Below are positions 1 through 8,481 of a stretch of DNA of 64,000 nucleotides, piece after piece. The DNA lies in the IMG/VR virus record IMGVR_UViG_3300025131_000013, positions 29,476-93,475 of that record; one strand, written 5' to 3'. How positions within the stretch are numbered: position 1 is the first letter of the stretch; the number at the start of each line of letters is the position of its first letter. The stretch comes from a virus. A program made the position numbers and the translations under genes. The notes under the pieces were generated by a model. The model had not been told where the DNA came from. It did not search any database and saw nothing but the letters and a program-made list of their open reading frames with translations.

Positions 1-931
1 TACGACTGCTGGTGTCGGTGGTGACTTTCTTCCGGTCCCGTTGGCGAATACCTTTATTGATCTCGTAAGAGATCAGAACTGGGTCCGCCAACTGGTCCAG
101 ACCGTGCCGATGGGCTCCAAGACCCTTGATTTCCCAAAGATTCTAACAGGTCCGTCAGTGTATTACGAGTCAGCTGAGAATGCGCAGGCAGTAGAAACAA
201 GCATGACGACTGGTTCGGTGCGTCTGACAGCCAAGAAGCTCTTTGCGCAGTTAAAGGCGTCTGAGGAACTCTTTGAGGATGCTGCGTTCGATATGGATAC
301 GATCATCCGACAGCATTTCGTGAATTCCCTGGCTGATGCCGAGGAAGAAGCGTTTGTTGACGGTGAAACTACCCATACCGCCTCAGCAGTAACCCCAGGA
401 GCTGCTACGGAGTCCAATTGGTATACGAAAGATCACCGTCTGATTTTCGACGGGTTGGCTACACTCTCGACTGCCTCAGGGGCTGCAACGGGTGTCAACG
501 GCGCAGGTGCGTCGATTACTTCCGCTATGATTAGGGAAGCAATCTACAACCTGGGCGTTTATGCGCGTTCAATGAAGGATGTGGTTGTCCTTCTTAACCC
601 TTGGTCGGCGAACGAGCTTTTGGATGACGCCAAGCTCGTAACTCTCGACAAGTATGGTTCCCAGGCGACGATTTTCACGGGAGAAATTGGCCGGCTGTAC
701 GGCCAGGCACGCGTTCTGACCTCGCCGTATCTGGCAGACGGTAAGGGTGTGTTCTTCCACCGGGGTAATCCTCTGATTGGTGACCGCAGACTTGTGCGTC
801 TGCGCGGTGAGGATGTTATTGAGTATGATCAGCGAAGGCTGGTGATCTCAGAGCGTCTTGACTTCGTGGTGCAGTATGCTAACGCCATCGGCGAGATGTT
901 TAACTTGGATCGTCCTGGATCTGGCTCCTAA
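1..931 (+). CDS. Major capsid protein, HK97 fold (5'-truncated)
   Basis: The frame is already open at base 2, so the N-terminus lies outside the window and 309 residues are visible. The visible part begins at GGDFLPVPLANTF, followed by a helix of the type KLFAQLKASEELFEDAAF, which matches the spine-helix/E-loop region of HK97-type major capsid proteins. The end (GEMFNLDRPG) also suits this family. The protein would form the icosahedral shell after assembly around scaffold. It is followed by a strong hairpin (955-992), expected after a highly expressed gene. The ATG/TTG-type starts inside the frame near base 41 are not real starts. Family assignment is by pattern recognition. Confidence 0.85.
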   Translation, partial: TTAGVGGDFLPVPLANTFIDLVRDQNWVRQLVQTVPMGSKTLDFPKILTGPSVYYESAENAQAVETSMTTGSVRLTAKKLFAQLKASEELFEDAAFDMDTIIRQHFVNSLADAEEEAFVDGETTHTASAVTPGAATESNWYTKDHRLIFDGLATLSTASGAATGVNGAGASITSAMIREAIYNLGVYARSMKDVVVLLNPWSANELLDDAKLVTLDKYGSQATIFTGEIGRLYGQARVLTSPYLADGKGVFFHRGNPLIGDRRLVRLRGEDVIEYDQRRLVISERLDFVVQYANAIGEMFNLDRPGSGS

Positions 932-954
932 CCATTAGGTTAAGACCAGACCTA

Positions 955-992
955 AATGAAGGGGGCGGGGCTTTGGCCTCGTCCCTTTCATT
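955..992 (+). terminator. Long hairpin after the capsid gene
   Basis: Two 17-base arms (955-971 and 976-992) pair along their full length with a few G-U wobbles around a TTTG loop. There is no uniform T-run after it, only a T/A-rich stretch (TTGTATATAG). It may work as an attenuating terminator or as a 3' stabiliser of abundant capsid mRNA. Confidence 0.6.
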
Positions 993-1019
993 GTATATAG
1001 TCTTAAAGGAGGTAGTTGG

Positions 1020-1154
1020 ATGAAAGAGGTATTTAAAAGTAAGACAGATGGAGAGCCGAAGCCGATCAAGAAAGAGATGATAGGCCAACGGACCCCTGAA
1101 GAGAAGAAGCGCAAGAAAGAGACAGAATTGAGGAAGGGATGTTTGATATATTAG
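1020..1154 (+). CDS. Small lysine-rich protein, unknown
   Basis: This 44-residue reading frame begins with an ATG placed six bases after AAAGGAGG (about 1006-1013), the strongest ribosome binding site in this part. It overlaps the start of the next gene by 16 bases. The product is very basic (many Lys and Arg, with a PEEKKRKKE core) and has no recognisable domain. The strong ribosome binding site, placed just after the capsid terminator, is the main argument that it is translated. It may also serve translational coupling to the downstream membrane protein. Confidence 0.5.
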   Translation: MKEVFKSKTDGEPKPIKKEMIGQRTPEEKKRKKETELRKGCLIY

Positions 1155-1729
1155 GTGCAGTAAGCTCTATAGCGACAGGAGGATTAACTGGACTCATCGG
1201 GTCCGGTATTTCGCAGTTTATGGAGCACAGGAAGCAAAAGACTGAATACGCCCATCAGCTTGCTTCTCGTAGACTTGATCTAGAGATAGTTGAGAAGAAG
1301 GCAGAGCTTCAGATCAAGGTAAAAGAGACCGATGCGAATATCGCGCTTGAGATTGAGGCTGGAAAAGATTTTAGGAACTCATTTGATAACGATAAGGCTA
1401 GATATGTTGATTCTAGTCGGACTGGTGCTGTTGTTAACTTTCTTCTAGGGTGTGTGGATGTAATTAGAGGGATGATCAGGCCAGTAGCTACTATTTTCTT
1501 CAGCTATTTGACCTATTCTATCTCAGACTCCCTTTTGACTCTATTAGGGGGAATTGATCAACTTCCCAGAGAACAATTAGTTGATCTCCTTAATAGAGTC
1601 ACCCAAACAATACTGTATATCGCTACGACTTGTATTTTATGGTGGTTCGGAACTAGGCCACCAAAGATGAACCAATATACCGGAGGTGTCTATGCCGCAC
1701 AACGTGGCGAAGCACAGCGTTCTGGTTGA
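1139..1729 (+). CDS. Holin-like membrane protein
   Basis: This 196-residue protein has a glycine-rich hydrophobic N-terminal segment (about 4-28), a charged helical region likely to form a coiled coil (29-80), and two further membrane segments (about 116-138 and 155-171). An RGMIRP motif (110-115) precedes the second segment. Arg-x-x-Arg-Pro before a membrane span is typical of phage membrane proteins resembling the three-span holins of gene-transfer agents. A role in membrane permeabilisation at lysis is therefore possible, but the position beside the capsid gene is unusual and no endolysin is adjacent. A virion-associated membrane role is an alternative. Confidence 0.45.
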   Translation: MFDILGAVSSIATGGLTGLIGSGISQFMEHRKQKTEYAHQLASRRLDLEIVEKKAELQIKVKETDANIALEIEAGKDFRNSFDNDKARYVDSSRTGAVVNFLLGCVDVIRGMIRPVATIFFSYLTYSISDSLLTLLGGIDQLPREQLVDLLNRVTQTILYIATTCILWWFGTRPPKMNQYTGGVYAAQRGEAQRSG

Positions 1730-1786
1730 CCCCGCATTTGTGTAGTTTTCGTCGTTAAGAGTAACGCCTAATCAGGAGTCAAGATT

Positions 1787-3910
1787 GTGAATAAGTTTGA
1801 AGGTAAGAATTTTGTGAATCCGGGCAATGTTAAGATTGATGATCCCAAGGCCGCGATTGCTATCGAAGCTCAGATCCTTTCGGATTTGATTATTGATCGA
1901 AAGCAAACCGGCCATGAATCATTGGGTGATAAGGATGCCCTGATCCAAGTAGCTCATGATGTTGATTGGGTTACTCTCCGAATAGCCAAGAGGCTTATTA
2001 AGGAGGCAGGACCACGAAAAGCTATCGCGCTTGCTCAACTAGCGTCAGGGAATCTCTTTACTCCGCATAACGAGATACGGACGATAGAGAGAAAGCCCGG
2101 GAAATCATGTGCATTCTTCTCTGACGGTCGTTCCTTCTATACGGGTGGTCGCTACAGCGTTTTTATGCACGCCGTCTTACTGGCCGAGGTGATGAATGTC
2201 ACTTGGCTGACTGATGAACCCCTTCCGTTTGAGTCAGACTTCCCAGATCATAAGGTCAAGGTCATTGAAGACGCTCGGATATTTGAGCGGAAGATGGAGG
2301 ATCTTGGTGTTGACTTTGTAGTTGGACTCCCCAATCTATCAGGACAAGCTGCAGCCGCTTATTCGGAGCAGTTCAAGATCCCCTATTATTTGGTGATGTT
2401 TGAATCGCCGAATTTCATCAAGGAGTTCAGGAGTGATGGGGAAGATGCGAAGGAAACCTACTGGACTGACTATAAGAAGTGTATGCGTGGTTGCGACGCT
2501 GTTATCGCTCATAGCAATGTTAGTGCGGACTTTACTCGTGATTGGCTCTCTGACGGAGAAGGTAGACTCCCTCCAGTCCGAGTAACTCACCCTACGTGGA
2601 ATAAGACAATACTTGACGCTGAACTGTTTAGCCAGCTCAAACCTAGAGAGGGTGTGGTAATTTGCTCCCGCTCTGCTCCGTTCAAAGATCCGTATGCTCT
2701 GCTAGTTGAGCTGGATAAGATAGGCTTTAAAGAGCGAGTGGTAATAATCGGAAAGACTTGGAAGACAGATCGTTACGAGAAGGATTGGTCTTTTGAGTTG
2801 ATCCTATACGGGACTATCTCAGATACTAGAAAGTTCTCGTATCTGAAGCAAGCCAAAGTTCTCGCTATGCCCTCCCAATTTGAAGGATTTGGGATGCCTC
2901 CAATGGAGGCACTGGCGTGCGGAACTCCGGTGATCGCTTATGATCTGCCCGTTCTTAAGTCGATTTATGAAGGGGAGATTGTCTACACCCCTATAGGTAA
3001 TGCTGGTTTGATGGCACGGCGTATAGTAGAGGCGTGTGATCCTGAGATCAGAGACATACCTTTCCAATCAAAGCCAATCCTCAAAAAGCTCTCCCCGCGT
3101 AGTGCGTTAACTTCCCTAAAGCGCGCCTTCCCAGGCCCATTAACACTTGGAGTAGGCATTATTGCCTACGATATAGGGGATTGGGTAGGAAAGGCAATTG
3201 AGAACGCCGCCCAGTATGCTGACGAGGTCTATATTGTCCACGGACGGTGCGCTGACTTCCCTGAAGCTCCTCACGGAGACCAGCATACGATTGAGGAGAT
3301 TGAGCACGCCATCTCTCAGATAGACGTTCCGGTGTTCTTCCATCGGCTGGGAGAGCATATCCCTCCGACTAAGGTTGCTCTCCAAAACTTCATCGCCGAA
3401 CGGGTTGAGACCGACATCTATATGAAGCAGGATGCGGATGAGTTCTGGCATCCAGAAGATGTTCAGAAGGCTCTGGAGATGTTCGTTGAGGATGAGGAAT
3501 TGGACATCATCCGAGTGTCCTGGCATCACTTCTGGAAGAATTTGAAGCAGGTTACTTGTGATGCCGGAGGTCAGTGGACGAATAAGCACCCTCGCTTCTG
3601 GAGATGGAACTCAGGGTTCTCCCATACCTTTACCCATAACAACTTTGTCGACGCAGATGGTATAGAAGTCAGACCACCGGACTATCCAGAGGTTGTAACA
3701 GACCTAACCTGCTATCACTGCGGGTATGCTCGGGGTGAAGAGTATGTCCAGCGCAAGATCGAGTTCTATCGGGATAGGGGAATTGAGAAGGATGTTAAAG
3801 ATACCTATACCGATTGGAAGCCTGGAGATCGGACTCAGCCTACCCAGCACGCTAATGTGAATAGCTGGGTCGAGCCGTTCAAGGGTAAGTTGCCGGAGAT
3901 CCTGAAATGA
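1787..3910 (+). CDS. Two-domain glycosyltransferase (GT4-like + GT2-like)
   Basis: This 707-residue protein starts with GTG after AGGAG (1774-1778). The N-terminal half is a GT-B glycosyltransferase of the GT4 group: residues about 364-385 read FEGFGMPPMEALACGTPVIA, the nucleotide-sugar-binding signature with its conserved Glu. The second half, from about residue 450, begins GVGIIAYDIGDW and contains QDADEFW near 547-553, a DxD-type metal motif of a GT-A (GT2-like) enzyme. One chain could therefore add two sugars. It opens the glycan cassette directly after the head genes and overlaps the next gene by four bases. The acceptor is unknown; capsid or tail protein, or host envelope glycan, are possibilities. 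Confidence 0.75.
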   Translation: MNKFEGKNFVNPGNVKIDDPKAAIAIEAQILSDLIIDRKQTGHESLGDKDALIQVAHDVDWVTLRIAKRLIKEAGPRKAIALAQLASGNLFTPHNEIRTIERKPGKSCAFFSDGRSFYTGGRYSVFMHAVLLAEVMNVTWLTDEPLPFESDFPDHKVKVIEDARIFERKMEDLGVDFVVGLPNLSGQAAAAYSEQFKIPYYLVMFESPNFIKEFRSDGEDAKETYWTDYKKCMRGCDAVIAHSNVSADFTRDWLSDGEGRLPPVRVTHPTWNKTILDAELFSQLKPREGVVICSRSAPFKDPYALLVELDKIGFKERVVIIGKTWKTDRYEKDWSFELILYGTISDTRKFSYLKQAKVLAMPSQFEGFGMPPMEALACGTPVIAYDLPVLKSIYEGEIVYTPIGNAGLMARRIVEACDPEIRDIPFQSKPILKKLSPRSALTSLKRAFPGPLTLGVGIIAYDIGDWVGKAIENAAQYADEVYIVHGRCADFPEAPHGDQHTIEEIEHAISQIDVPVFFHRLGEHIPPTKVALQNFIAERVETDIYMKQDADEFWHPEDVQKALEMFVEDEELDIIRVSWHHFWKNLKQVTCDAGGQWTNKHPRFWRWNSGFSHTFTHNNFVDADGIEVRPPDYPEVVTDLTCYHCGYARGEEYVQRKIEFYRDRGIEKDVKDTYTDWKPGDRTQPTQHANVNSWVEPFKGKLPEILK

Positions 3911-4785
3911 GGATTTGTATAATCAGGAACAATAATCCGGGGCACGTCCAGATAGCAGATATGCTCTGGAGGTCAGCCTTAAGACTAGGGCATACTCCTG
4001 TTCTTGCCGGGGCAAATGATATGTCCCCAAGACCAGCGGATATGACCATCCTAGTCAATATCGTCCCTAAAGCTATGGCGGCAGTCAATAAGGCTACTGG
4101 GACTCTCGGCAGGATACGTAATAAGGTGTATATCAATCTTGAGAACTTGCCTTTTGCCGAGGGCAGTGGTCAGTTCGAGAGATACAGGATCAAAGAGTTT
4201 AACGCCCAGATAGAGATTTTCAATCCTGGCTGCGTAACACTCTGCGACCCCGGAGTGTATGATCGGGTGTCCCTTAAGAAGCTAGGCGTGATGATGCCTC
4301 GCCAGTTCTACGATAAAGGGTTCTTGTATGATCCAGACTTCCATAGGGATCTAAGGATGCTTAAGGATTTGGGAGCTTGTTTTATAGGGAGCTTGAGCGA
4401 GGACAGGAAAGAGAAGTTGGCGTCTATTCGGAAGGTGAATGTCTTTCGATCCTGGGGGTATGAGAAGGTATCCTTGATGAACCGACACGCCATCTCCCTG
4501 AACTTCCAAAAGCGGGATGAGCACAACTTCAAGACGTATAGGGCAGTAGACGCGATAATGTGTGGGTGCCTGTTCTTAACAGAGCAGGATGACTTCCATA
4601 CTACTTTCCCTGATGATTGTTATGTCTCAGTCCCGATAGAGGATATGCCTGAGGCGGTGGAGTATTATCTTGAACACTCCAACGAGAGGGAAAAGATAGT
4701 AGGTTTGGCCCAGGAGTTCATCAAGAGTAATTTTGGAGTAGACCAGTATCTAAGTGGACTAGTAGAGGAATTTCAAGATGCCTGA
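3907..4785 (+). CDS. CgeB-like glycosyltransferase
   Basis: This 292-residue protein starts at an ATG that overlaps the previous stop by four bases (ATGA). The C-terminal part (about 210-285) has the pattern of the Glyco_trans_1_2/CgeB group: a YRAVDAIMCGCLFLTEQDD segment followed by a helix with YYLEHSNEREKI. In this group the region forms the nucleotide-sugar-binding half of a GT-B fold. The N-terminal half starts as a Rossmann-like strand (MRICIIRNN). Sugar donor and acceptor cannot be read from sequence. It is one of three related enzymes in the cassette, which suggests several sequential transfers. Confidence 0.65.
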   Translation: MRICIIRNNNPGHVQIADMLWRSALRLGHTPVLAGANDMSPRPADMTILVNIVPKAMAAVNKATGTLGRIRNKVYINLENLPFAEGSGQFERYRIKEFNAQIEIFNPGCVTLCDPGVYDRVSLKKLGVMMPRQFYDKGFLYDPDFHRDLRMLKDLGACFIGSLSEDRKEKLASIRKVNVFRSWGYEKVSLMNRHAISLNFQKRDEHNFKTYRAVDAIMCGCLFLTEQDDFHTTFPDDCYVSVPIEDMPEAVEYYLEHSNEREKIVGLAQEFIKSNFGVDQYLSGLVEEFQDA

Positions 4786-6070
4786 TAAAGTTGATGGCTT
4801 GCGGGATATAGTGAATAATCTGAAGAAGAAGGATCGAGACTCCACTATCTTGTTCACCGAAGAAGAGATCATGGAGATTCGTCACGGTCAATCTTCAGAA
4901 GAGGACAGGAAAGCCTTGTTTGATGCCGTCAGGGAGAGGCCAGGATTCCAAGCTCCTGGAGCAGCAGCTCACGCCAGCAGACCGGAGATGATCGCTAGAG
5001 AAGGGCAGGAGAATATGACTAGTGATCAACTAGCTGATCTCCTTATGCTCAAGCTACAGGTAACTCCTCAGCACAAGATACCTTTCACGGGGACTAAGGT
5101 CAATGTCAATAGTTGGTCTAACGCGACTAGGACATTCAGATGTTGGGGAGACTACTGGGCCTGGATGCAATTGGGTCGTGCGTTTACTGAATTGGGCTAC
5201 CATTTTAATGTTGATCCTGGGATCTCTGACGTCACAGTGTATCTGAGGGGCGGTCGATTCAAGACCGACGATCATTGGCAGGTCCCAAATCGGATCAACC
5301 CAAATACCCACAATATTGTCTGGATCTATTCTCATCCGGACGACATATCGAGTCTTGAGCTTCGGGACTACGATGAGGTATGGTGCCTCTCCCAGAAAAT
5401 GGTCGATCAAGTTCAGGCTTACGGGCACAAGGGATTAGTTGAGACTCCTATTACTTCGTGCACAAACATGGTGGAGCCTTCTACAGTCGATGACCGCTTC
5501 GACGTAGTATTTATCGGGAATGCCCGAGGTCAGACAATTAACGAGGATGGTAGGGACGTCATCCAGATGCTGAAGGATCGATCGGATCTAAACGTAGGCA
5601 TCTACGGGATGAAGTGGGATCTCCCTCATCTTAGCTGGGTAGTAGATCGAGGATGGTGGCAGGGTGACTACTACGCCTACTACAAGCTACCAAGACTCTA
5701 CAGCGGAGCAAAGGTAGTCCTGAATGATACTCACCCCGATATGGCTAGGTTCGGGTTCATCCCGATGAAGCTATTCGATATCATTAGATCAGGTGGATTC
5801 CCGATCACGGACGGCATCGCTGGTCTTGAGGAGAAGCTCCCAGAGATAGCTGTCTATGAAAGCAAGAAGAATCTCAACGATCTGATTGACTATTACCTGG
5901 AGGAATCAGACGAGCGGACTGAGAGACAGCGCGATATGTGGTATCGTATCAAGGATGATACCTTTACCGCAAGAGCAGCAGAAGCAGTCGAGAGTTCTCA
6001 TTACGAGGGATGGAAGTCAAGAGAGTCAGTATCGCAGGAGATGTTCGATGTCCACCGAGTTGAAGCTTGA
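4778..6070 (+). CDS. CgeB-like glycosyltransferase with N-terminal extension
   Basis: The protein has 430 residues, and its ATG lies eight bases inside the previous gene behind GAGGAA. Residues 1-100 are charged, helical and without recognised domain. The catalytic part starts near residue 105. Residues about 326-352 (FIPMKLFDIIRSGGFPITDG) and the following DYYLEESDERTERQRD helix repeat the C-terminal signature seen in the genes at 3907 and 6638. This places it in the same GT-B group. The extension could bind the acceptor or another cassette protein. It overlaps the methyltransferase start by 23 bases, implying translational coupling. Confidence 0.65.
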   Translation: MPDKVDGLRDIVNNLKKKDRDSTILFTEEEIMEIRHGQSSEEDRKALFDAVRERPGFQAPGAAAHASRPEMIAREGQENMTSDQLADLLMLKLQVTPQHKIPFTGTKVNVNSWSNATRTFRCWGDYWAWMQLGRAFTELGYHFNVDPGISDVTVYLRGGRFKTDDHWQVPNRINPNTHNIVWIYSHPDDISSLELRDYDEVWCLSQKMVDQVQAYGHKGLVETPITSCTNMVEPSTVDDRFDVVFIGNARGQTINEDGRDVIQMLKDRSDLNVGIYGMKWDLPHLSWVVDRGWWQGDYYAYYKLPRLYSGAKVVLNDTHPDMARFGFIPMKLFDIIRSGGFPITDGIAGLEEKLPEIAVYESKKNLNDLIDYYLEESDERTERQRDMWYRIKDDTFTARAAEAVESSHYEGWKSRESVSQEMFDVHRVEA

Positions 6071-6641
6071 GGTAGGGTGCGGCGGTAGATTGCCTGGAGG
6101 CTATATCGGAGTAGATATAGTCCAGACTAAGGCAGTCAAAGGGAAGCCGTTTATCTATGGTGAGGCTGCTAAGATACCGTTTCAAAGCGGGACGGTAGAT
6201 GAGGTATCCTGCTGTCATATGGTAGAGCATCTTGACCCTAGATACTTTGTGAGTTGTCTACTTGAATGGCGTAGAGTTCTGAAGGTAGGCGGGGCGTTGG
6301 TTATCCAATGCCCTAATGCTATTGTCTACCTAGAGGAACTTCTTGAGTTCTTTAGAGATGGTGGATTACCTCGCGCACCACGGCTAGAGCCGCAGAGGTA
6401 TCCAGATGAGATGAAGAACCGACCGTATGAGATGTGGCCTATAATCCAGGTCACCGGACTTGCTTCGATAGGAGACCATATGGTTAATCGGAATCACTTC
6501 TCTATAGAGCATCTGAGATTCTACGTCGAGATATACGGTGGCTTTGAGATAAAGGAAGCCAAAGTCAAAAGGACTAGGCAGAGTCACGGAATCGAACATC
6601 GACCTGACGGAGATTTAATTGTCCGAGGAACAAAAAGATGA
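6048..6641 (+). CDS. SAM-dependent methyltransferase (class I)
   Basis: This 197-residue protein is taken to start at the ATG at 6048, seven bases after AGGAG (6036-6040). The open frame extends further upstream but without a better start. Motif I is LEVGCGGRLPGGYIGVDI (about 7-24), typical of the SAM-binding loop followed by an acidic strand end. DEVSCCHMVEHLD and RRVLKVGGALVIQCPN are the usual later motifs. It resembles the methyltransferases that act on sugars or small molecules in polysaccharide clusters. Its position between glycosyltransferases suggests O- or N-methylation of the glycan. Confidence 0.7.
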   Translation: MSTELKLEVGCGGRLPGGYIGVDIVQTKAVKGKPFIYGEAAKIPFQSGTVDEVSCCHMVEHLDPRYFVSCLLEWRRVLKVGGALVIQCPNAIVYLEELLEFFRDGGLPRAPRLEPQRYPDEMKNRPYEMWPIIQVTGLASIGDHMVNRNHFSIEHLRFYVEIYGGFEIKEAKVKRTRQSHGIEHRPDGDLIVRGTKR

Positions 6642-7651
6642 TCAAGGTATTCTATGTAGACGCTTTTGCCCAAGAGAGGTATTCAGGCCCCTTTAGGCTC
6701 AAAGGATTCGAGTTGGCTAAGTTCGATGCGGTTGCGTTTGATTACCGACAGATCGGATATACTCACGGGGAGCTAGGGCTGAATCACTCTCTACTCAATT
6801 CTTTGAGGGTTTTCAGACCGGATGTTATATTCGTCAACAAGGGGCACTTCGGGATTAATCAGAAGGTGCTAAGGCAGTTCCTTGACGATAATCCTCATAC
6901 TATGCTCATCACTTGGACCGGAGATCAGCGCGGGACGGTAATGGATGAGGTAGTTCCCTGTGCTCAACTCTCTCATGTCCTTGCCCATAGTAATGACGAT
7001 CCTAAGTTGGCTAAAGGGTATAATGAGGTGGGCGTCCCTAACGTAATAGAGCATCATTGCGCTACGGACGTTGAGGTGTATAAGCCTCACGATGCCTGGC
7101 CGCAATCAATGGAAGGAGAGGTATCCTTCTTTGGCAGCCAATACGGGGCGTATCCTCTTAGCGGGTTCAGGGATGAAGTCCTGAAAGCTGTTGATAAGGA
7201 GTATGACCTAAAGCTGTATGGAGGAAACTGGGAGAGGGTGTTTCCGGGCAAGCTGACTAGCCAAGCCCATCGAGATAGATACGCTTTGGCTGCCTCCGGC
7301 TGTAATATCCAACTCTGTGTCAATGCCTTCAATAATATCCACCGCTATACGTCGAATCGGGTATGGAACGCTTTGGCGTGCGAGAGGCTTGTTTTACAGC
7401 ACCATTTCGCCGGGGCTGAGTCTTTATTGGGTCCAGGTTGTGAGAATGTAGTATACTTCCAAGATACTGATCAGTGCCTGGCGCTTATTGACTACTATCT
7501 GGCCCATAAGGATGAGGCCCAGGAGATAGCAGCCAGAGGCAGGAAGTTTGTTGAGGAGGCTCATACCTACTACCATCGGGCTATGGAGCTAAAGGATATA
7601 TACGACAAGTGGATGGAGGATGATGCCTGGTCCTTCAACAGGAGGGGATAA
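6638..7651 (+). CDS. CgeB-like glycosyltransferase
   Basis: The protein has 337 residues and starts at an ATG overlapping the previous stop by four bases. It begins with a Rossmann-type strand (MIKVFYVDAF). The middle contains VFRPDVIFVNKGHF and MLITWTGDQRG. The C-terminal half has NRVWNALACERLVLQHHFAG, then YYLAHKDEAQEIAARGRKFV, the Glyco_trans_1_2/CgeB signature. It is about as long as a complete two-lobed GT-B enzyme. It differs strongly from its two relatives in the cassette, so it is probably not a recent duplicate but an enzyme with another acceptor or donor. Confidence 0.68.
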   Translation: MIKVFYVDAFAQERYSGPFRLKGFELAKFDAVAFDYRQIGYTHGELGLNHSLLNSLRVFRPDVIFVNKGHFGINQKVLRQFLDDNPHTMLITWTGDQRGTVMDEVVPCAQLSHVLAHSNDDPKLAKGYNEVGVPNVIEHHCATDVEVYKPHDAWPQSMEGEVSFFGSQYGAYPLSGFRDEVLKAVDKEYDLKLYGGNWERVFPGKLTSQAHRDRYALAASGCNIQLCVNAFNNIHRYTSNRVWNALACERLVLQHHFAGAESLLGPGCENVVYFQDTDQCLALIDYYLAHKDEAQEIAARGRKFVEEAHTYYHRAMELKDIYDKWMEDDAWSFNRRG

Positions 7652-8481
7652 TGCCTGATGCTTTTTGGCAAACTCCGGAGTTTCTGGAATTCTTGACTAA
7701 AGGTAAGGTTGAGAAGACCAGATATAATCTGAATGTGGATGATCTATCTCCTGCTATACCAAGGAAAGAATCTACAGACATCCTATTCAAGCTATTCAAG
7801 CTATACCCCGGTTTAAAGGTGGATGCCTTTGTAATCCCTGACTGGAGAGGCGAGGCCTGTGTTAAGGACTACCCTGGTTGGATACAGGAAGTCAAGACCC
7901 TGGTCGATATGTTCGATCTGAGGCTCCACCACCACGGGCTTAACCATGATTTCAATCAAGGCTTTAGGACAGAGTTCTCGGATAAGTCAATAACTGAATG
8001 CGAGGACATTATAATAAAGGCCGTAGAGGTCTGGAGCAAGGTAGGGTTGGATGTAGGGATGGAAGTCTTCAGGTCACCTAGATGGGTTAGCAGCACGAAC
8101 CTTTTGGATGCTTGTAAGAATCTAGGGTTCAAGATAATTGGCCTAAATTGGAGGCAGCATCCGGCAGAAGTATGGAAGAGGGGGATGGATGTAGTATATA
8201 GCAATTTCTACTACGCCAATACCCCGACCTACCCAAGCGGCAAGGCTAAGGATAAGGATCTCCACCAGTTATGGTCTGATTTCTCTAACGAGAGGATCTG
8301 CCACGCTCACTTCGGGCATCTAGGATACGATGCCTTGAGGAAAAGAGTAGACAACACAAAGGTGGACATAAGAGATATGATCCTTTACGGGGCAGACTAC
8401 GTGTATCTGGAAGAAGCAACTTCTTTCCGAGAGGTGGTGAAAAATGCAAATCCCGCTGTTCAAGCCGCATGTCAACCCTAA
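7651..8481 (+). CDS. Polysaccharide-deacetylase-like (NodB-fold) protein
   Basis: The 276-residue protein shares one base with the preceding stop. It shows the layout of a NodB-type deacetylase: an Asp-Asp pair in NVDD (28-31), a histidine-rich metal motif LHHHGLNHD (about 92-100), an Arg-containing FRSPRW near 140, and a late His motif HAHFGH near 217-222. In this fold one Asp acts as base and the Asp/His/His group binds zinc. It may remove N- or O-acetyl groups from the cassette glycan or from host polysaccharide. A DUF2334-type relative is an alternative. No signal peptide is present, so it should act in the cytoplasm. Confidence 0.6.
   Translation: MPDAFWQTPEFLEFLTKGKVEKTRYNLNVDDLSPAIPRKESTDILFKLFKLYPGLKVDAFVIPDWRGEACVKDYPGWIQEVKTLVDMFDLRLHHHGLNHDFNQGFRTEFSDKSITECEDIIIKAVEVWSKVGLDVGMEVFRSPRWVSSTNLLDACKNLGFKIIGLNWRQHPAEVWKRGMDVVYSNFYYANTPTYPSGKAKDKDLHQLWSDFSNERICHAHFGHLGYDALRKRVDNTKVDIRDMILYGADYVYLEEATSFREVVKNANPAVQAACQP

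Noticed and set aside
163-417. Minus-strand open frame opposite the capsid gene
   Set aside because: It is a shadow of the capsid coding frame, has no ribosome binding site and a low-complexity Ser-rich product. The same applies to the other minus-strand frames in the window, for example 14823-15308, 28638-29042 and 35442-36056.
5886-6047. N-terminal extension of the methyltransferase at 6048
   Set aside because: The extension overlaps the end of the previous gene, lacks a ribosome binding site and does not look like protein of this family. The ATG at 6048 follows AGGAG.
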